DNA of 35,415 nt from Marine Group III euryarchaeote CG-Bathy1 (GTDB taxonomy: Archaea > Thermoplasmatota > Poseidoniia > MGIII > CG-Epi1). Under the pieces are notes generated by a model. That model searched no databases. It was given only the letters and a program-made list of their open reading frames with translations, and had not been told where the DNA came from. The stretch covers positions 1-35,415 of the forward strand of contig MIYU01000003.1 of assembly GCA_001875425.1 (NCBI GenBank). The letters are read 5' to 3'. The translations under genes were made by a program, and so were the position numbers. Below are positions 7,510 through 15,546 of the stretch, piece by piece. How positions within the stretch are numbered: position 1 is the stretch's first letter; every line of letters starts with the position of its first letter.

Positions 7510-8103
7510 ATGATTGGAGTGCTTGTAAACCTTGAAGGAATCGATGGTTGTGGGAAATCAACACAGTCCAAACTATTACTGGAGAAACTGGAGGGAGAAG
7601 GTGAGAAGGTCATAATCCTGAAAGAGCCCACCAAAAGGCCACATGGGCAGAAATTATGGGACATGCTGCATGGAAAGAGAAAAGCGACCAACGAAGAAAT
7701 ATTGGAACTTTTTGTTCTAGACCGGAAACAGCATGTAGAGGAGAAAATACAGCCCGCTCTAGATAGTGGGGCCGTGGTCCTGATGGACCGCTATTACTAT
7801 TCATCAATGGCCTACCAAGTAGCCGGAGGGATAGATGTCGAAGAGATTCGTGAAAAGCATGAGTTCGCTCCAAAACCGGATGTTGTTCTGATCTTCGACC
7901 TACCAGTATCTGTTGCTTTGGAAAGAGTAAAGGGGCATAGCGATGCTGATGAATTCGAGAAGGAAGAACATCTGGAAAAGGTCAGGGAGGCTTATCTTAA
8001 TCTCGAGAATGACCCACTGGTCAGAATTGTTGACGCTACAGGAACACCCGAGGAGATCTTCAGAAACGTCTGGAAATTGGTGTCCGAGGTAAGGAATGAC
8101 TGA
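7510..8103 (+). CDS. tmk: Thymidylate kinase
   Basis: 197 residues. It phosphorylates dTMP to dTDP with ATP, a required step for DNA precursors. The P-loop GIDGCGKST is at residues 10-18. The DRYYYSSMAYQ segment is the DRY motif that binds dTMP, and PDVVLIFDLPVSVALER is the usual strand-and-helix before the lid. Length is typical. Its 3' end overlaps the start of the next membrane-protein gene by 8 bases, so the two are likely translated from one message. Confidence 0.93.
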   Translation: MIGVLVNLEGIDGCGKSTQSKLLLEKLEGEGEKVIILKEPTKRPHGQKLWDMLHGKRKATNEEILELFVLDRKQHVEEKIQPALDSGAVVLMDRYYYSSMAYQVAGGIDVEEIREKHEFAPKPDVVLIFDLPVSVALERVKGHSDADEFEKEEHLEKVREAYLNLENDPLVRIVDATGTPEEIFRNVWKLVSEVRND

Positions 8104-8545
8104 TTTCCTCTTCTATGCCAAACTAGTGTTGTTGGTTGTGTTATTGTACGATGTTGGCATACTTTTCAGAAAACCCGAAGAGGGAAGTAAAGTTGCCAAA
8201 CTTGATTTCTGGACGGAGATGCAACGCAAGGGAATCAATGCCATCCTGATTCCAAGCACAATGGTGTTCATTATCTGTCTAGATATCGTTCAACAAGTTG
8301 ATATCTATCTTTCAACCTCACTTTTTGTTCTGAGTCTGGCCTACCTCGGATATCCTCGTCCTTTTGCCTTCGGAAAGAATGGGATTTTACTGGATGGGAA
8401 AATTATTGCTACGGATAGAATCCTAAAGGCCAAGAAAACGGAAAGGGGCGGCAAGATCTCGATTGAATGGTACGGCTGGTTGATGGAGAAAGAACTACCG
8501 GCTTCTGATGTTACGGATTCAATCTTGGAAGAATTTAGCGACTAA
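8096..8545 (+). CDS. Small membrane protein with C-terminal soluble domain, unknown
   Basis: 149 residues. Hydrophobic segments are visible at about residues 5-24, 48-66 and 68-85. A soluble C-terminal half (GKNGILLDGKIIATDRILKA and on) has alternating short strands reminiscent of small PH-like membrane-associated domains; this is a loose impression, not an assignment. It overlaps tmk by 8 bases and is convergent with cysS, sharing 4 bases at the 3' ends. Function unknown. Confidence 0.7.
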   Translation: MTDFLFYAKLVLLVVLLYDVGILFRKPEEGSKVAKLDFWTEMQRKGINAILIPSTMVFIICLDIVQQVDIYLSTSLFVLSLAYLGYPRPFAFGKNGILLDGKIIATDRILKAKKTERGGKISIEWYGWLMEKELPASDVTDSILEEFSD

Positions 8546-9735
8546 GAAAAAACACCGAGAACACATTGGAATACGCTGTACATCCCTGAAATTGGGCTGA
8601 TATCCCCTTTATTCTTCAGCCTGTTTCCAGCAATCATATCCAGTTCCCTCAGAACATCAAGCGTCTTTGGCGTATCCAGATCGTCACTCAAGGCATGCTC
8701 GAATTTGGTGACCAAGGGTGCAGTTTCCTCATCCTCTCTTGGATCTGTCGGTTCCACAACCATACAATCCACAGCATTGATGCCCAAACGTTCACCTTCC
8801 TGACACGCTTCAAGCAATCCCTCTGGTGAATAGGGAGTGAAATCACGATAATGAAAACCCAACAAGTAGAACCTGAGGGCTGGCGGTGGACAATCCTTGA
8901 AGACTTCCTCCAGAGTGATTCTTTCTCCCCGTGATTTTGATAATTTACCTTCAGAATCCTCCATCAGTCCATTATGCATCCAGAAATCACAAAAACTTCC
9001 TAATCCTATCTTCTCAGCAAGGATGATCTCGGATTCATGGTGCGGATAGATCAGGTCTATACCTCCCCAGTGAATGTCTATCGGCAAATTCAGTTCGGAT
9101 GAGGACATCAGTGTACATTCCAGATGCCAGCCCGGCCGACCTGGAGGTAGACCCTCAAATTCCCAGATTTTACCTCCTTCCATAGGAGGGCCCCAGAGCA
9201 ACGTGTCGTGGGGGCTTTCTTTAGGTCCGGAATCAACTTCTGATGTGCCTTGAGTCAGAGATTCCTCGAGATTAACGCCCAATAATTTGCCATGCTCCTC
9301 CTGCTTGATACGCAAGAAAATTCCCTGATCTGTCTGGTAGGCTTCCCCTTTCTCCAACAATTTCCGAGATTCAGCAGCTATTTGCTCAACAAAATCCGAG
9401 GCCCTTGTGTATTTTGTGGCTGGAGTGTTCGAAAGTAGCTTCATTTTACCTAGAAATTCTTTCTCGTATTGAAGAGAGAATTCCAGTTCATCCATACTGG
9501 ACTTTGCGGCTCCGATTGCAGTTTCGTCAGATACATCCGTAAAATTCTGGATGTGATTTACCTCATATCCCTTGTATCCTAACCATCTTTTCAGGATATC
9601 GAACGAGACGTAGGATTTGGCATGGCCCAGATGAGTATCTGAATAAACCGTGGGACCGCAGATATACAATCCCAATTTCTTGGAATCAGGGGCAAAATCC
9701 TCCTTTTGCCCAGATGCGGTATTGAATAGCTTCAA
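8542..9735 (-). CDS. cysS: Cysteinyl-tRNA synthetase, C-terminally short (CysRS-like)
   Basis: 397 residues. Class I features are intact: HLGH at 35-38, KLSKS at 264-268, and zinc ligands C26, C207, H232 and E236, all offset by about two from the E. coli enzyme. RPGWHLECTLM and IDLIYPHHESE are typical. The protein ends at FQCVLGVFS, where E. coli CysRS still has about 65 more residues forming the small C-terminal domain; the DALR helical domain (about 300-397) appears present. The same end point occurs in the CysRS-derived ligase MshC, so a cysteine ligase acting on something other than tRNA is an alternative. The preceding GNAT gene overlaps its start by 4 bases. Confidence 0.85.
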   Translation of the reverse strand: MKLFNTASGQKEDFAPDSKKLGLYICGPTVYSDTHLGHAKSYVSFDILKRWLGYKGYEVNHIQNFTDVSDETAIGAAKSSMDELEFSLQYEKEFLGKMKLLSNTPATKYTRASDFVEQIAAESRKLLEKGEAYQTDQGIFLRIKQEEHGKLLGVNLEESLTQGTSEVDSGPKESPHDTLLWGPPMEGGKIWEFEGLPPGRPGWHLECTLMSSSELNLPIDIHWGGIDLIYPHHESEIILAEKIGLGSFCDFWMHNGLMEDSEGKLSKSRGERITLEEVFKDCPPPALRFYLLGFHYRDFTPYSPEGLLEACQEGERLGINAVDCMVVEPTDPREDEETAPLVTKFEHALSDDLDTPKTLDVLRELDMIAGNRLKNKGDISPISGMYSVFQCVLGVFS

Positions 9736-10583
9736 CCTTTGTCTCCCCCGCCTCTGGCACAGATATTGGCCTCATCTGGCCAATCCTCACCGTAGAACAT
9801 TGACATGCAGTAACTATGGGCACTGTAACCCACGGAATCCAACAAACTGGTGACCCTGAAATTTGGTGCTGGCACAAAGATTTCTACAGTTGAATTGTCT
9901 GGAATAGCCTGAACTGAGGCCTGCAACAGACCTTGCCAATTCTTACACCCAGATTCCACTATCCAAGGACCAATCTCATACCAGGAATCCTCACCTTTGG
10001 CCATGATAAAACCCTTGACCGAGCCATCCTCTCCTAATGCAACAAAGGAACATTGTGGAAGATAATCATTTATCTCTTTCAGGAATTGAGAACGATCTCC
10101 GACAAACTGGCGTAGATCCATCGCTAATATCTCATCCCAGTATCCTTTTGCAGGGACAATATTGGTCTCCGAATCGATATCAAAAGGCTGAAAGGATTTC
10201 ATATTTGCATCAAGCCGGAACTGAGTGGACATTCCCTCTGCAAGAAAACCCAGATCCTTGTAGAATGAAGTAACTTCCATCATAGAATGGACTCTGACAG
10301 ATTTACAGGATTCAAGCCTTGTCATGGCCTCCTTGATTAGCTCCTGACCAACACCCTTTCCTCTACTTTCTTTCGAGACAACAACGTTCCCTATCATTCC
10401 TAGAACACCATAATCAAATGCAGTAGTAATTCCTGCAAGATTGTCTCCATCCACAGCTACTAATGGAATACTTATTCTGAAAAGACGATTCCAATCCTCC
10501 TTCGAATTGCCCCAGTCCTCAACATCAGTAAGAGACTTAGCAAAGTCAAGTTCGGATTTATTCATGTCCCTGACCTTAATCAT
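9732..10583 (-). CDS. GNAT acetyltransferase with C-terminal extension domain
   Basis: 283 residues from ATG 10583 (MIKVRDMNKSE). That start is favoured because it overlaps the stop of the 47-aa gene by 8 bases; an in-frame start at 10616 adds eleven residues. The N-terminal half is a GNAT fold, with the acetyl-CoA loop SRGKGVGQEL around residues 73-82 and a VTSFYKDLGF motif near the end of that half. The opening EDWNRLFRISIPLVAV and the divergent C-terminal half resemble YitH-type two-part acetyltransferases. The acceptor is unknown. It is translationally packed with cysS, overlapping by 4 bases. Confidence 0.8.
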   Translation of the reverse strand: MIKVRDMNKSELDFAKSLTDVEDWGNSKEDWNRLFRISIPLVAVDGDNLAGITTAFDYGVLGMIGNVVVSKESRGKGVGQELIKEAMTRLESCKSVRVHSMMEVTSFYKDLGFLAEGMSTQFRLDANMKSFQPFDIDSETNIVPAKGYWDEILAMDLRQFVGDRSQFLKEINDYLPQCSFVALGEDGSVKGFIMAKGEDSWYEIGPWIVESGCKNWQGLLQASVQAIPDNSTVEIFVPAPNFRVTSLLDSVGYSAHSYCMSMFYGEDWPDEANICARGGGDKG

Positions 10584-10719
10584 CTGAAAGGCCCTCGTCA
10601 CAATCCTGTTGCCCAAATGTCAGGAATTTCTTCTCCTCTCTCTGAAGCTTGAGCCTGCAACTTCCATAACCAAAATCCTCGCCACCATACCAATGTGGAC
10701 AATCCTTGCACTTGAGCAT
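10576..10719 (-). CDS. 47-aa four-cysteine protein (candidate zinc-binding)
   Basis: ATG at 10719 to TAA at 10576. Cysteines lie at positions 4, 7, 21 and 40: MLKCKDCPHWYGG, then GYGSCRLK, then FGQQDCDEG. CxxC plus two further Cys suggests a single zinc site, though an iron-sulfur site is possible. Aromatic and glycine residues cluster around the first pair, unlike chance translation. It fills the gap upstream of the GNAT gene, and its stop overlaps the GNAT ATG, so the two are likely co-translated. I recognise no named family. Confidence 0.65.
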   Translation of the reverse strand: MLKCKDCPHWYGGEDFGYGSCRLKLQREEKKFLTFGQQDCDEGLSDD

Positions 10720-10799
10720 TAATCGTTATCAATGACCAAGATTAATGAAGATATGCATTAGATGAAATCTTATAATAATGTGGCTCTCATGCTAAAAGC
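10720..10799 (+). promoter_or_regulatory. Divergent promoter region with TATA-like box for the M14 peptidase
   Basis: TCTTATAATAATG at 10768-10780 is centred 26 bases upstream of the ATG at 10800, a clear archaeal TATA geometry for a leaderless message. Minus-strand promoter elements for the 47-aa gene must lie in the same 80 bases; AATCTTGGTCATTGATAAC on that strand holds no obvious box. Confidence 0.55.
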
Positions 10800-13148
10800 A
10801 TGAATCGACTCTCACCGGTTGCTTTGGCGGTTATGCTGACCTTGACTACCATGAGTACAGGATCCATTGAATTCGAGGACATTCAGAAGACAAGAGACTC
10901 CTCTAATGGATTTGCAGTAGACGGTAATGATACTCTAAATCGAACCAATACTTTCCCTTTTGATGTTCTTTTCAATGACTACCATGAATACTATGAGGTC
11001 GTTTCGGAATTGCAGAAATTTGCGAACGAGCATCCAGATATTGTTGAGTTTTACACATTAACTGACATAATTCCTGCAGGTAAAACTTGGCAAGGAAATG
11101 AGATTGTTGGTATTAAAATATCAGATAATGTAGCTAACGAACCTGATTTCTATGATGATCCCGATGAAGAGACCTTCTTCATAGTTGGGAATCATCACGC
11201 AAGGGAATGGATGACCGTGGTAACTCCCTTGTATTTCGTTTATTTCCTGACTCACTTCTATGGTATGGGCCCCACTGACAATGACGGTGATGGATTAATC
11301 AACGAAGACATGATTGACGGAGTGGACAATGATGGAGATGGAGAACAAGGTGGGCGTGTTGATGAACAAGGCAGAGCCTTATTTGATGGAATTGACAATG
11401 ACGGTGATGGAATTATAGATGAAGGAATCGATGAAGACCCAAGCGAGGCTCGAGTAACGCACTTAGTTAACAACAGAGAAACTTGGATTATACCCATACT
11501 AAATCCTGATGGATACATATTTGATAGAGAAGACCCTGATAGGTTTTGGCGTAAAAACTTGCGTGATAATTCAGATAATGACAGATATGAAGAGGGATGT
11601 GACGGAGTAGATCTTAATCGAAACTATCCCTTTGAATGGGGACATAATACTCAACTGTTAGCAATAATTGGTGATGATGGGGAACCCGAACTTACCGTTG
11701 ATGATGACAATCCTTGCTCTGATGTTTATCACGGACCTCGTGACCAAAACGATGATGATGGCGACTGTGGAATAAATTGTGATGTCCCATTTGGAGAATT
11801 TGGAGAACAAAATACACAGACAGGGGTGGATGAAGATCCTCCTGATGTTAATAGATATGATGACGATAATGATGGTAAACTTGGAGAGGATAAAGAAGGT
11901 GGTTTTTCAGAACCTGAGACTCAAGTGATAGAGTATCTGACTTGGAGATTAGATATATATGAGGATTATCCGCAAGACAAATATTTAGAAGATTACCAAA
12001 ATGGAATTGTTAGAAGTAATTGGCCAGAAATGTTTGTCGAACTGGACAATGGAGACTATATCCGGAATTATAGAACTGAAGCACATGACATGAAACACAA
12101 TATTATGAATTCGGTATCATACCATTCATGCTCGAATCTCTACATTTGGCCGTGGGGATTCAAGGATCAAGACCCTCCACATGAGCTCTACATGGAAAAC
12201 CAAGTCAAACCCCTTATGAATTTGACTGGATATGGTAACTGGAAGGATCAAGGAGGATACAAAGTATCTGGCGACATCAATGATTACCAATATGGAATGC
12301 AAGGTTCATTTTCATACACAGTTGAATTGAACAGTTGTGGCAGCCAAGGTGGCCTTGAGGGTGGATTCCATGCTGATACTTTGCTCATTAAACCAACTGT
12401 GAGAATGCATCTTTTGACAAATATGCACTTCCTAGATAAATCACCTGAGGCACGAATTGGACAAATGTTCCCAGATTATGGAGACCTCGAAGGTGATGGT
12501 ATTAGCTCACCAGAAGAAACAATGATGCCCAAATTAAGCATAGTGTCATCGAAAGGAGAAGCTGTCGGATTCCAGTCAGATACGGATGTTGATTTTGGAG
12601 ACTACTATACAAAAGACGACCTACCTGTAAGAGTCAAGGTTGAAGATGCACAATTCATGTTGCAGGATTCACTAATATTGAATTATAGAACAGATGAAAT
12701 GGCTGAAGGGGTATGGAAGGAAATACCCATGTCCTGTATCAAGGATTGTGACGCTAAGGATTACTCAGGCTATACTGCTGAGTTCACAATACCAAGAAGA
12801 GATTCTGTATTCAGGGCATACATACCAGAAATTGAAGACTCAACAAACGTTCAATTCTATGCTGTGGCACAGGATTCAAGACTTGCAAACGAATTCGGTG
12901 GCGGATTCATAGTAACTGGCTACGGAGCTGCAGAACCAATTGAAATCTTTGTTGATGACATTATTGGATTTGGTAATCCAATACTTGACTTTCTGGGTGT
13001 TGCAATAATGATGGGAATAATGTATGGTGTTGTCTGGGGAGGACTATACAAGACCGTAGGAATTGCAACCGAAGCTGAAAGAAGAAAAAACGAAGGTGAC
13101 GTGTCACCTAAACCCAGGCGAATAAAAAAATCTGCTAAAGGAAGCTAA
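10800..13148 (+). CDS. Secreted, membrane-anchored M14 zinc carboxypeptidase with Asp-rich Ca-type inserts
   Basis: 782 residues. A hydrophobic N-terminus (about 1-22) is a signal peptide. Catalytic M14 residues are visible: zinc ligands H133 and E136 in NHHAREW, H442 in VSYHSCSNLYIWPWG, the DLNRNYPFEWG substrate-binding segment (271-281), and general base E509 in FSYTVELNSCG. Two inserts rich in DNDGDG-type loops interrupt the catalytic domain at about 158-215 and 316-366; they resemble thrombospondin type 3/EF-hand-like calcium loops. A beta-rich region follows, then a membrane helix at about 728-754 and a basic cytoplasmic tail. It probably removes C-terminal residues from extracellular peptides. 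A Na+ symporter follows after two bases. Confidence 0.9.
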   Translation: MNRLSPVALAVMLTLTTMSTGSIEFEDIQKTRDSSNGFAVDGNDTLNRTNTFPFDVLFNDYHEYYEVVSELQKFANEHPDIVEFYTLTDIIPAGKTWQGNEIVGIKISDNVANEPDFYDDPDEETFFIVGNHHAREWMTVVTPLYFVYFLTHFYGMGPTDNDGDGLINEDMIDGVDNDGDGEQGGRVDEQGRALFDGIDNDGDGIIDEGIDEDPSEARVTHLVNNRETWIIPILNPDGYIFDREDPDRFWRKNLRDNSDNDRYEEGCDGVDLNRNYPFEWGHNTQLLAIIGDDGEPELTVDDDNPCSDVYHGPRDQNDDDGDCGINCDVPFGEFGEQNTQTGVDEDPPDVNRYDDDNDGKLGEDKEGGFSEPETQVIEYLTWRLDIYEDYPQDKYLEDYQNGIVRSNWPEMFVELDNGDYIRNYRTEAHDMKHNIMNSVSYHSCSNLYIWPWGFKDQDPPHELYMENQVKPLMNLTGYGNWKDQGGYKVSGDINDYQYGMQGSFSYTVELNSCGSQGGLEGGFHADTLLIKPTVRMHLLTNMHFLDKSPEARIGQMFPDYGDLEGDGISSPEETMMPKLSIVSSKGEAVGFQSDTDVDFGDYYTKDDLPVRVKVEDAQFMLQDSLILNYRTDEMAEGVWKEIPMSCIKDCDAKDYSGYTAEFTIPRRDSVFRAYIPEIEDSTNVQFYAVAQDSRLANEFGGGFIVTGYGAAEPIEIFVDDIIGFGNPILDFLGVAIMMGIMYGVVWGGLYKTVGIATEAERRKNEGDVSPKPRRIKKSAKGS

Positions 13149-13150
13149 TA

Positions 13151-14689
13151 GTGACTGATGAAAAACCACCTGAGCAATTCTCCTCTAGGTTAGGATTAAT
13201 TCTAACCACAGTCGGCGCTGCCGTGGGTACTGGAAATATCTGGAGATTCCCTCGAGAAGCTGCTGCAAACGGAGGTGGATCCTTTATGATTGGATGGCTT
13301 ATTTTCCTATTTGCATGGTCAATTCCATTGTTAATGGCAGAATTTGCTATTGGTAAAAAAACCAGACTTGGAACCGTTGGGGCTATGAGAGATATGGCTG
13401 GCCGAAATTTTACGTGGCTTGGAATCTGGATGATGTGGGTCGGAACGGCCGTAGGATTCTACTATGCTGTAGTAATGGGCTGGACAATCAGATACTTCTG
13501 GATTGCACTCTCTGGAGAAATGAGTGATGCAACCGATACTGCCCAGACACAAGCCTTGTGGGACAATTTCATAAGCTCCCCAGCTGAAGTTGTATTCTTC
13601 CAATTGATAGCAGTAAGTGTCTCTGCTTTCATCGTCTACAATGGAATAAGTGGAATAGAAAAAGCAAATACGATACTGATTCCATGTTTAGTAGCATTTC
13701 TGGTTGTTGCCATGATCTATCCCTTTATCCTTAACCCATCCGGCGCTATGATGGGATTGAGATTCTTGTTCATTCCACAGTGGGAATACCTGTTCAAAGG
13801 AGAAACGTGGATTAGGGCTCTGGTGCAATCTGCTTGGTCGACGTCAGCTGGCTTTGGAATGGCTATCACATACGCTGTTGCAATGAGAAAGAAAGAGGAC
13901 ATTGGATTGAATGCATTTCTGACCGGACTTGGTAACAACTCGGTTTCATTAATCGCAGGTGTCGCGGTTTTAGGAACCGTCTTTGCGCTTTCTGACACTA
14001 CAGCTGAGGGGTTGGCTGCAGTGGAATCTGGATCATCTGGATTGACTTTTATTCATTTAACCGCACTTTTCGCATCGATGGGGACTGCAGGATGGATCAT
14101 AGGCAGTATATTCTTCCTTGCGATGTCCTTTGCGGCCTTGACTTCAATGGTTTCAACCTTGCAAGGATGTGTCGTAAATTTTGTTGACATGGGGTGGGAA
14201 AGAAAAGAGGCTGTACGCTACATCGCTGTTGCCGTGGCATTGGCTGGTATTCCATCAGCATTGAGCCTAGAATTCCTGGACAACCAGGATTTTGTCTGGG
14301 GTACTGGATTGATTGTCTCGGGACTGATGATTGCTGTGGTTGTAATGCGATTCGGTGTGAGTGATTTCAGAAAGAACCTAATTAACACTCAATATGCTGA
14401 TATCCAAATTGGAGTTTGGTGGGAGTACATCATCAAATACGTTTTCCCTCTTGAATTTATTGCAGTCTTCGGATTCTTTATCTACGAAAAATTACAAAAC
14501 CAGAGCCATTCTCCGATAGAAGGGATGGGACTGGGATTATTCACGATAATAACAATGATTGTGCAATGGGCTATAGTTCTTGTTATCTTCATCCTTGTTC
14601 TGAACAGTCGGGTAGCTGATGCTGTAAAGAAAGGTCCTGTGTCTGACGGTAACTTCGATGATGATGTAGAATGGGCTGAAGAGGTCTAA
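13151..14689 (+). CDS. Neurotransmitter:sodium symporter (SNF/NSS) family amino-acid transporter
   Basis: 512 residues, GTG start at 13151, two bases after the peptidase stop. The family (LeuT is the model) couples Na+ entry to uptake of amino acids or related amines. The N-terminus carries the family signature: SRLGLILTTVGAAVGTGNIWRFPREAAANGGG in pieces across residues 11-41, with the unwound TM1 region GAAVGTGN and the WRFP motif. About twelve hydrophobic segments follow. The tight pairing with a secreted carboxypeptidase suggests capture of the released amino acids, an inference from context. The substrate is not readable. The 3' end overlaps the convergent zinc-ribbon gene by 4 bases. Confidence 0.92.
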   Translation: MTDEKPPEQFSSRLGLILTTVGAAVGTGNIWRFPREAAANGGGSFMIGWLIFLFAWSIPLLMAEFAIGKKTRLGTVGAMRDMAGRNFTWLGIWMMWVGTAVGFYYAVVMGWTIRYFWIALSGEMSDATDTAQTQALWDNFISSPAEVVFFQLIAVSVSAFIVYNGISGIEKANTILIPCLVAFLVVAMIYPFILNPSGAMMGLRFLFIPQWEYLFKGETWIRALVQSAWSTSAGFGMAITYAVAMRKKEDIGLNAFLTGLGNNSVSLIAGVAVLGTVFALSDTTAEGLAAVESGSSGLTFIHLTALFASMGTAGWIIGSIFFLAMSFAALTSMVSTLQGCVVNFVDMGWERKEAVRYIAVAVALAGIPSALSLEFLDNQDFVWGTGLIVSGLMIAVVVMRFGVSDFRKNLINTQYADIQIGVWWEYIIKYVFPLEFIAVFGFFIYEKLQNQSHSPIEGMGLGLFTIITMIVQWAIVLVIFILVLNSRVADAVKKGPVSDGNFDDDVEWAEEV

Positions 14690-15498
14690 CTCAAGAGTTG
14701 AGCTTTGGCTACAGTAAACTCATCATCACTCAGCATACCTTTATCCTTTAGTTCACCAAGCTTTTGTAACTTATTGATTAATATCTCGCGCTCATCCTGA
14801 ACAGCTGCAAGATCCTTACTCTCATCACGACGATCCAATCGCTTCTGAAGACGCGAACCGCACTTCCCACAGATTCGGAAAGTGGATGGTGCTCTAACAC
14901 CACAATTACCACATATTATGTGGAAATCTCCATGCATTACTTCTCGATGTTGATAGAGTGGTGAATCTTTATCCTCACCAGGTGGAATTTCACTCTCAAA
15001 AATGTTGGCTGCCTCATAATCATTAGGGAACCAATCTCTCCTTACTGCAGTAAATGTGTCACCCTCAATAGAATGATAATAAAGGTCCAGACGGCTGATG
15101 GTCTTGTCTATGGCATCAGATCTCAACTCGATAATAACTACTTTATCCTCTCCAGGATTCAGACTTTCAACTATTGTCTGTCCTCGCGCTTTCAAATTAT
15201 CGAATGAAAGGGTTATCGTACTTGCTGTACCATTTCCTGTGTTGCTTAATGTGATCTCCACAGAATTCCATTCACCCGGAGCAAAAGGAGTCTCTTGTAA
15301 TGCAGAAAATTCAAGGAATGGGAGTGTGATAAGGTTCGAACTAGACTCTTCAATAGTTTGGTCTGCCATCTTCTTGGCTGCCAGAACCTCATCAAGTAAT
15401 TTTTCAGCATTGATGTTCGGTTTCTTTCGACCTCGGCGTTTTACCCTTCTAACTTTCTTCTTCGCACCGAAATTCGTAAAGGACACCTTATCGGCCAT
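14686..15498 (-). CDS. CARDB-like / zinc-ribbon / SHOCT-tail protein, unknown role
   Basis: 270 residues, ATG at 15498. Order of parts: a very basic N-terminus (about 12-27), a helical stretch, a beta-rich region (about 57-165) with the NTGNGTAS pattern of CARDB-type Ig-like folds, a zinc ribbon with C196, C199, C210 and C213 (CGNCG and CGKCG), a charged linker, and a C-terminal helical hairpin (about 236-270) of SHOCT type (LQKLGELKDKGMLSDDEF). There is no signal peptide, so an adhesion-type beta domain in an apparently cytoplasmic protein is odd. It lies downstream of dnaK but a TATA-like box just before it suggests its own promoter. Function unknown. Confidence 0.75.
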   Translation of the reverse strand: MADKVSFTNFGAKKKVRRVKRRGRKKPNINAEKLLDEVLAAKKMADQTIEESSSNLITLPFLEFSALQETPFAPGEWNSVEITLSNTGNGTASTITLSFDNLKARGQTIVESLNPGEDKVVIIELRSDAIDKTISRLDLYYHSIEGDTFTAVRRDWFPNDYEAANIFESEIPPGEDKDSPLYQHREVMHGDFHIICGNCGVRAPSTFRICGKCGSRLQKRLDRRDESKDLAAVQDEREILINKLQKLGELKDKGMLSDDEFTVAKAQLLS

Positions 15499-15520
15499 GC
15501 TCTGCTACAGAAGAATAGGG

Positions 15521-15530
15521 TAATTTATAC
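15521..15530 (-). promoter_or_regulatory. TATA-like box for the zinc-ribbon/SHOCT gene
   Basis: On the minus strand this reads GTATAAATTA, centred about 28 bases upstream of the ATG at 15498 in the 48-base gap after dnaK. It is one of the best matches to an archaeal TATA box in the window and implies expression independent of the heat-shock operon. Confidence 0.6.
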
Positions 15531-15546
15531 TTGACTAGGACCCAAT

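Noticed and set aside
9732-10583. The GNAT gene next to the short CysRS was considered as MshD of a mycothiol pathway.
   Set aside because: Only one clear GNAT acetyl-CoA site is seen and the second half resembles YitH-type proteins, so the mycothiol reading is kept only as a remote alternative.
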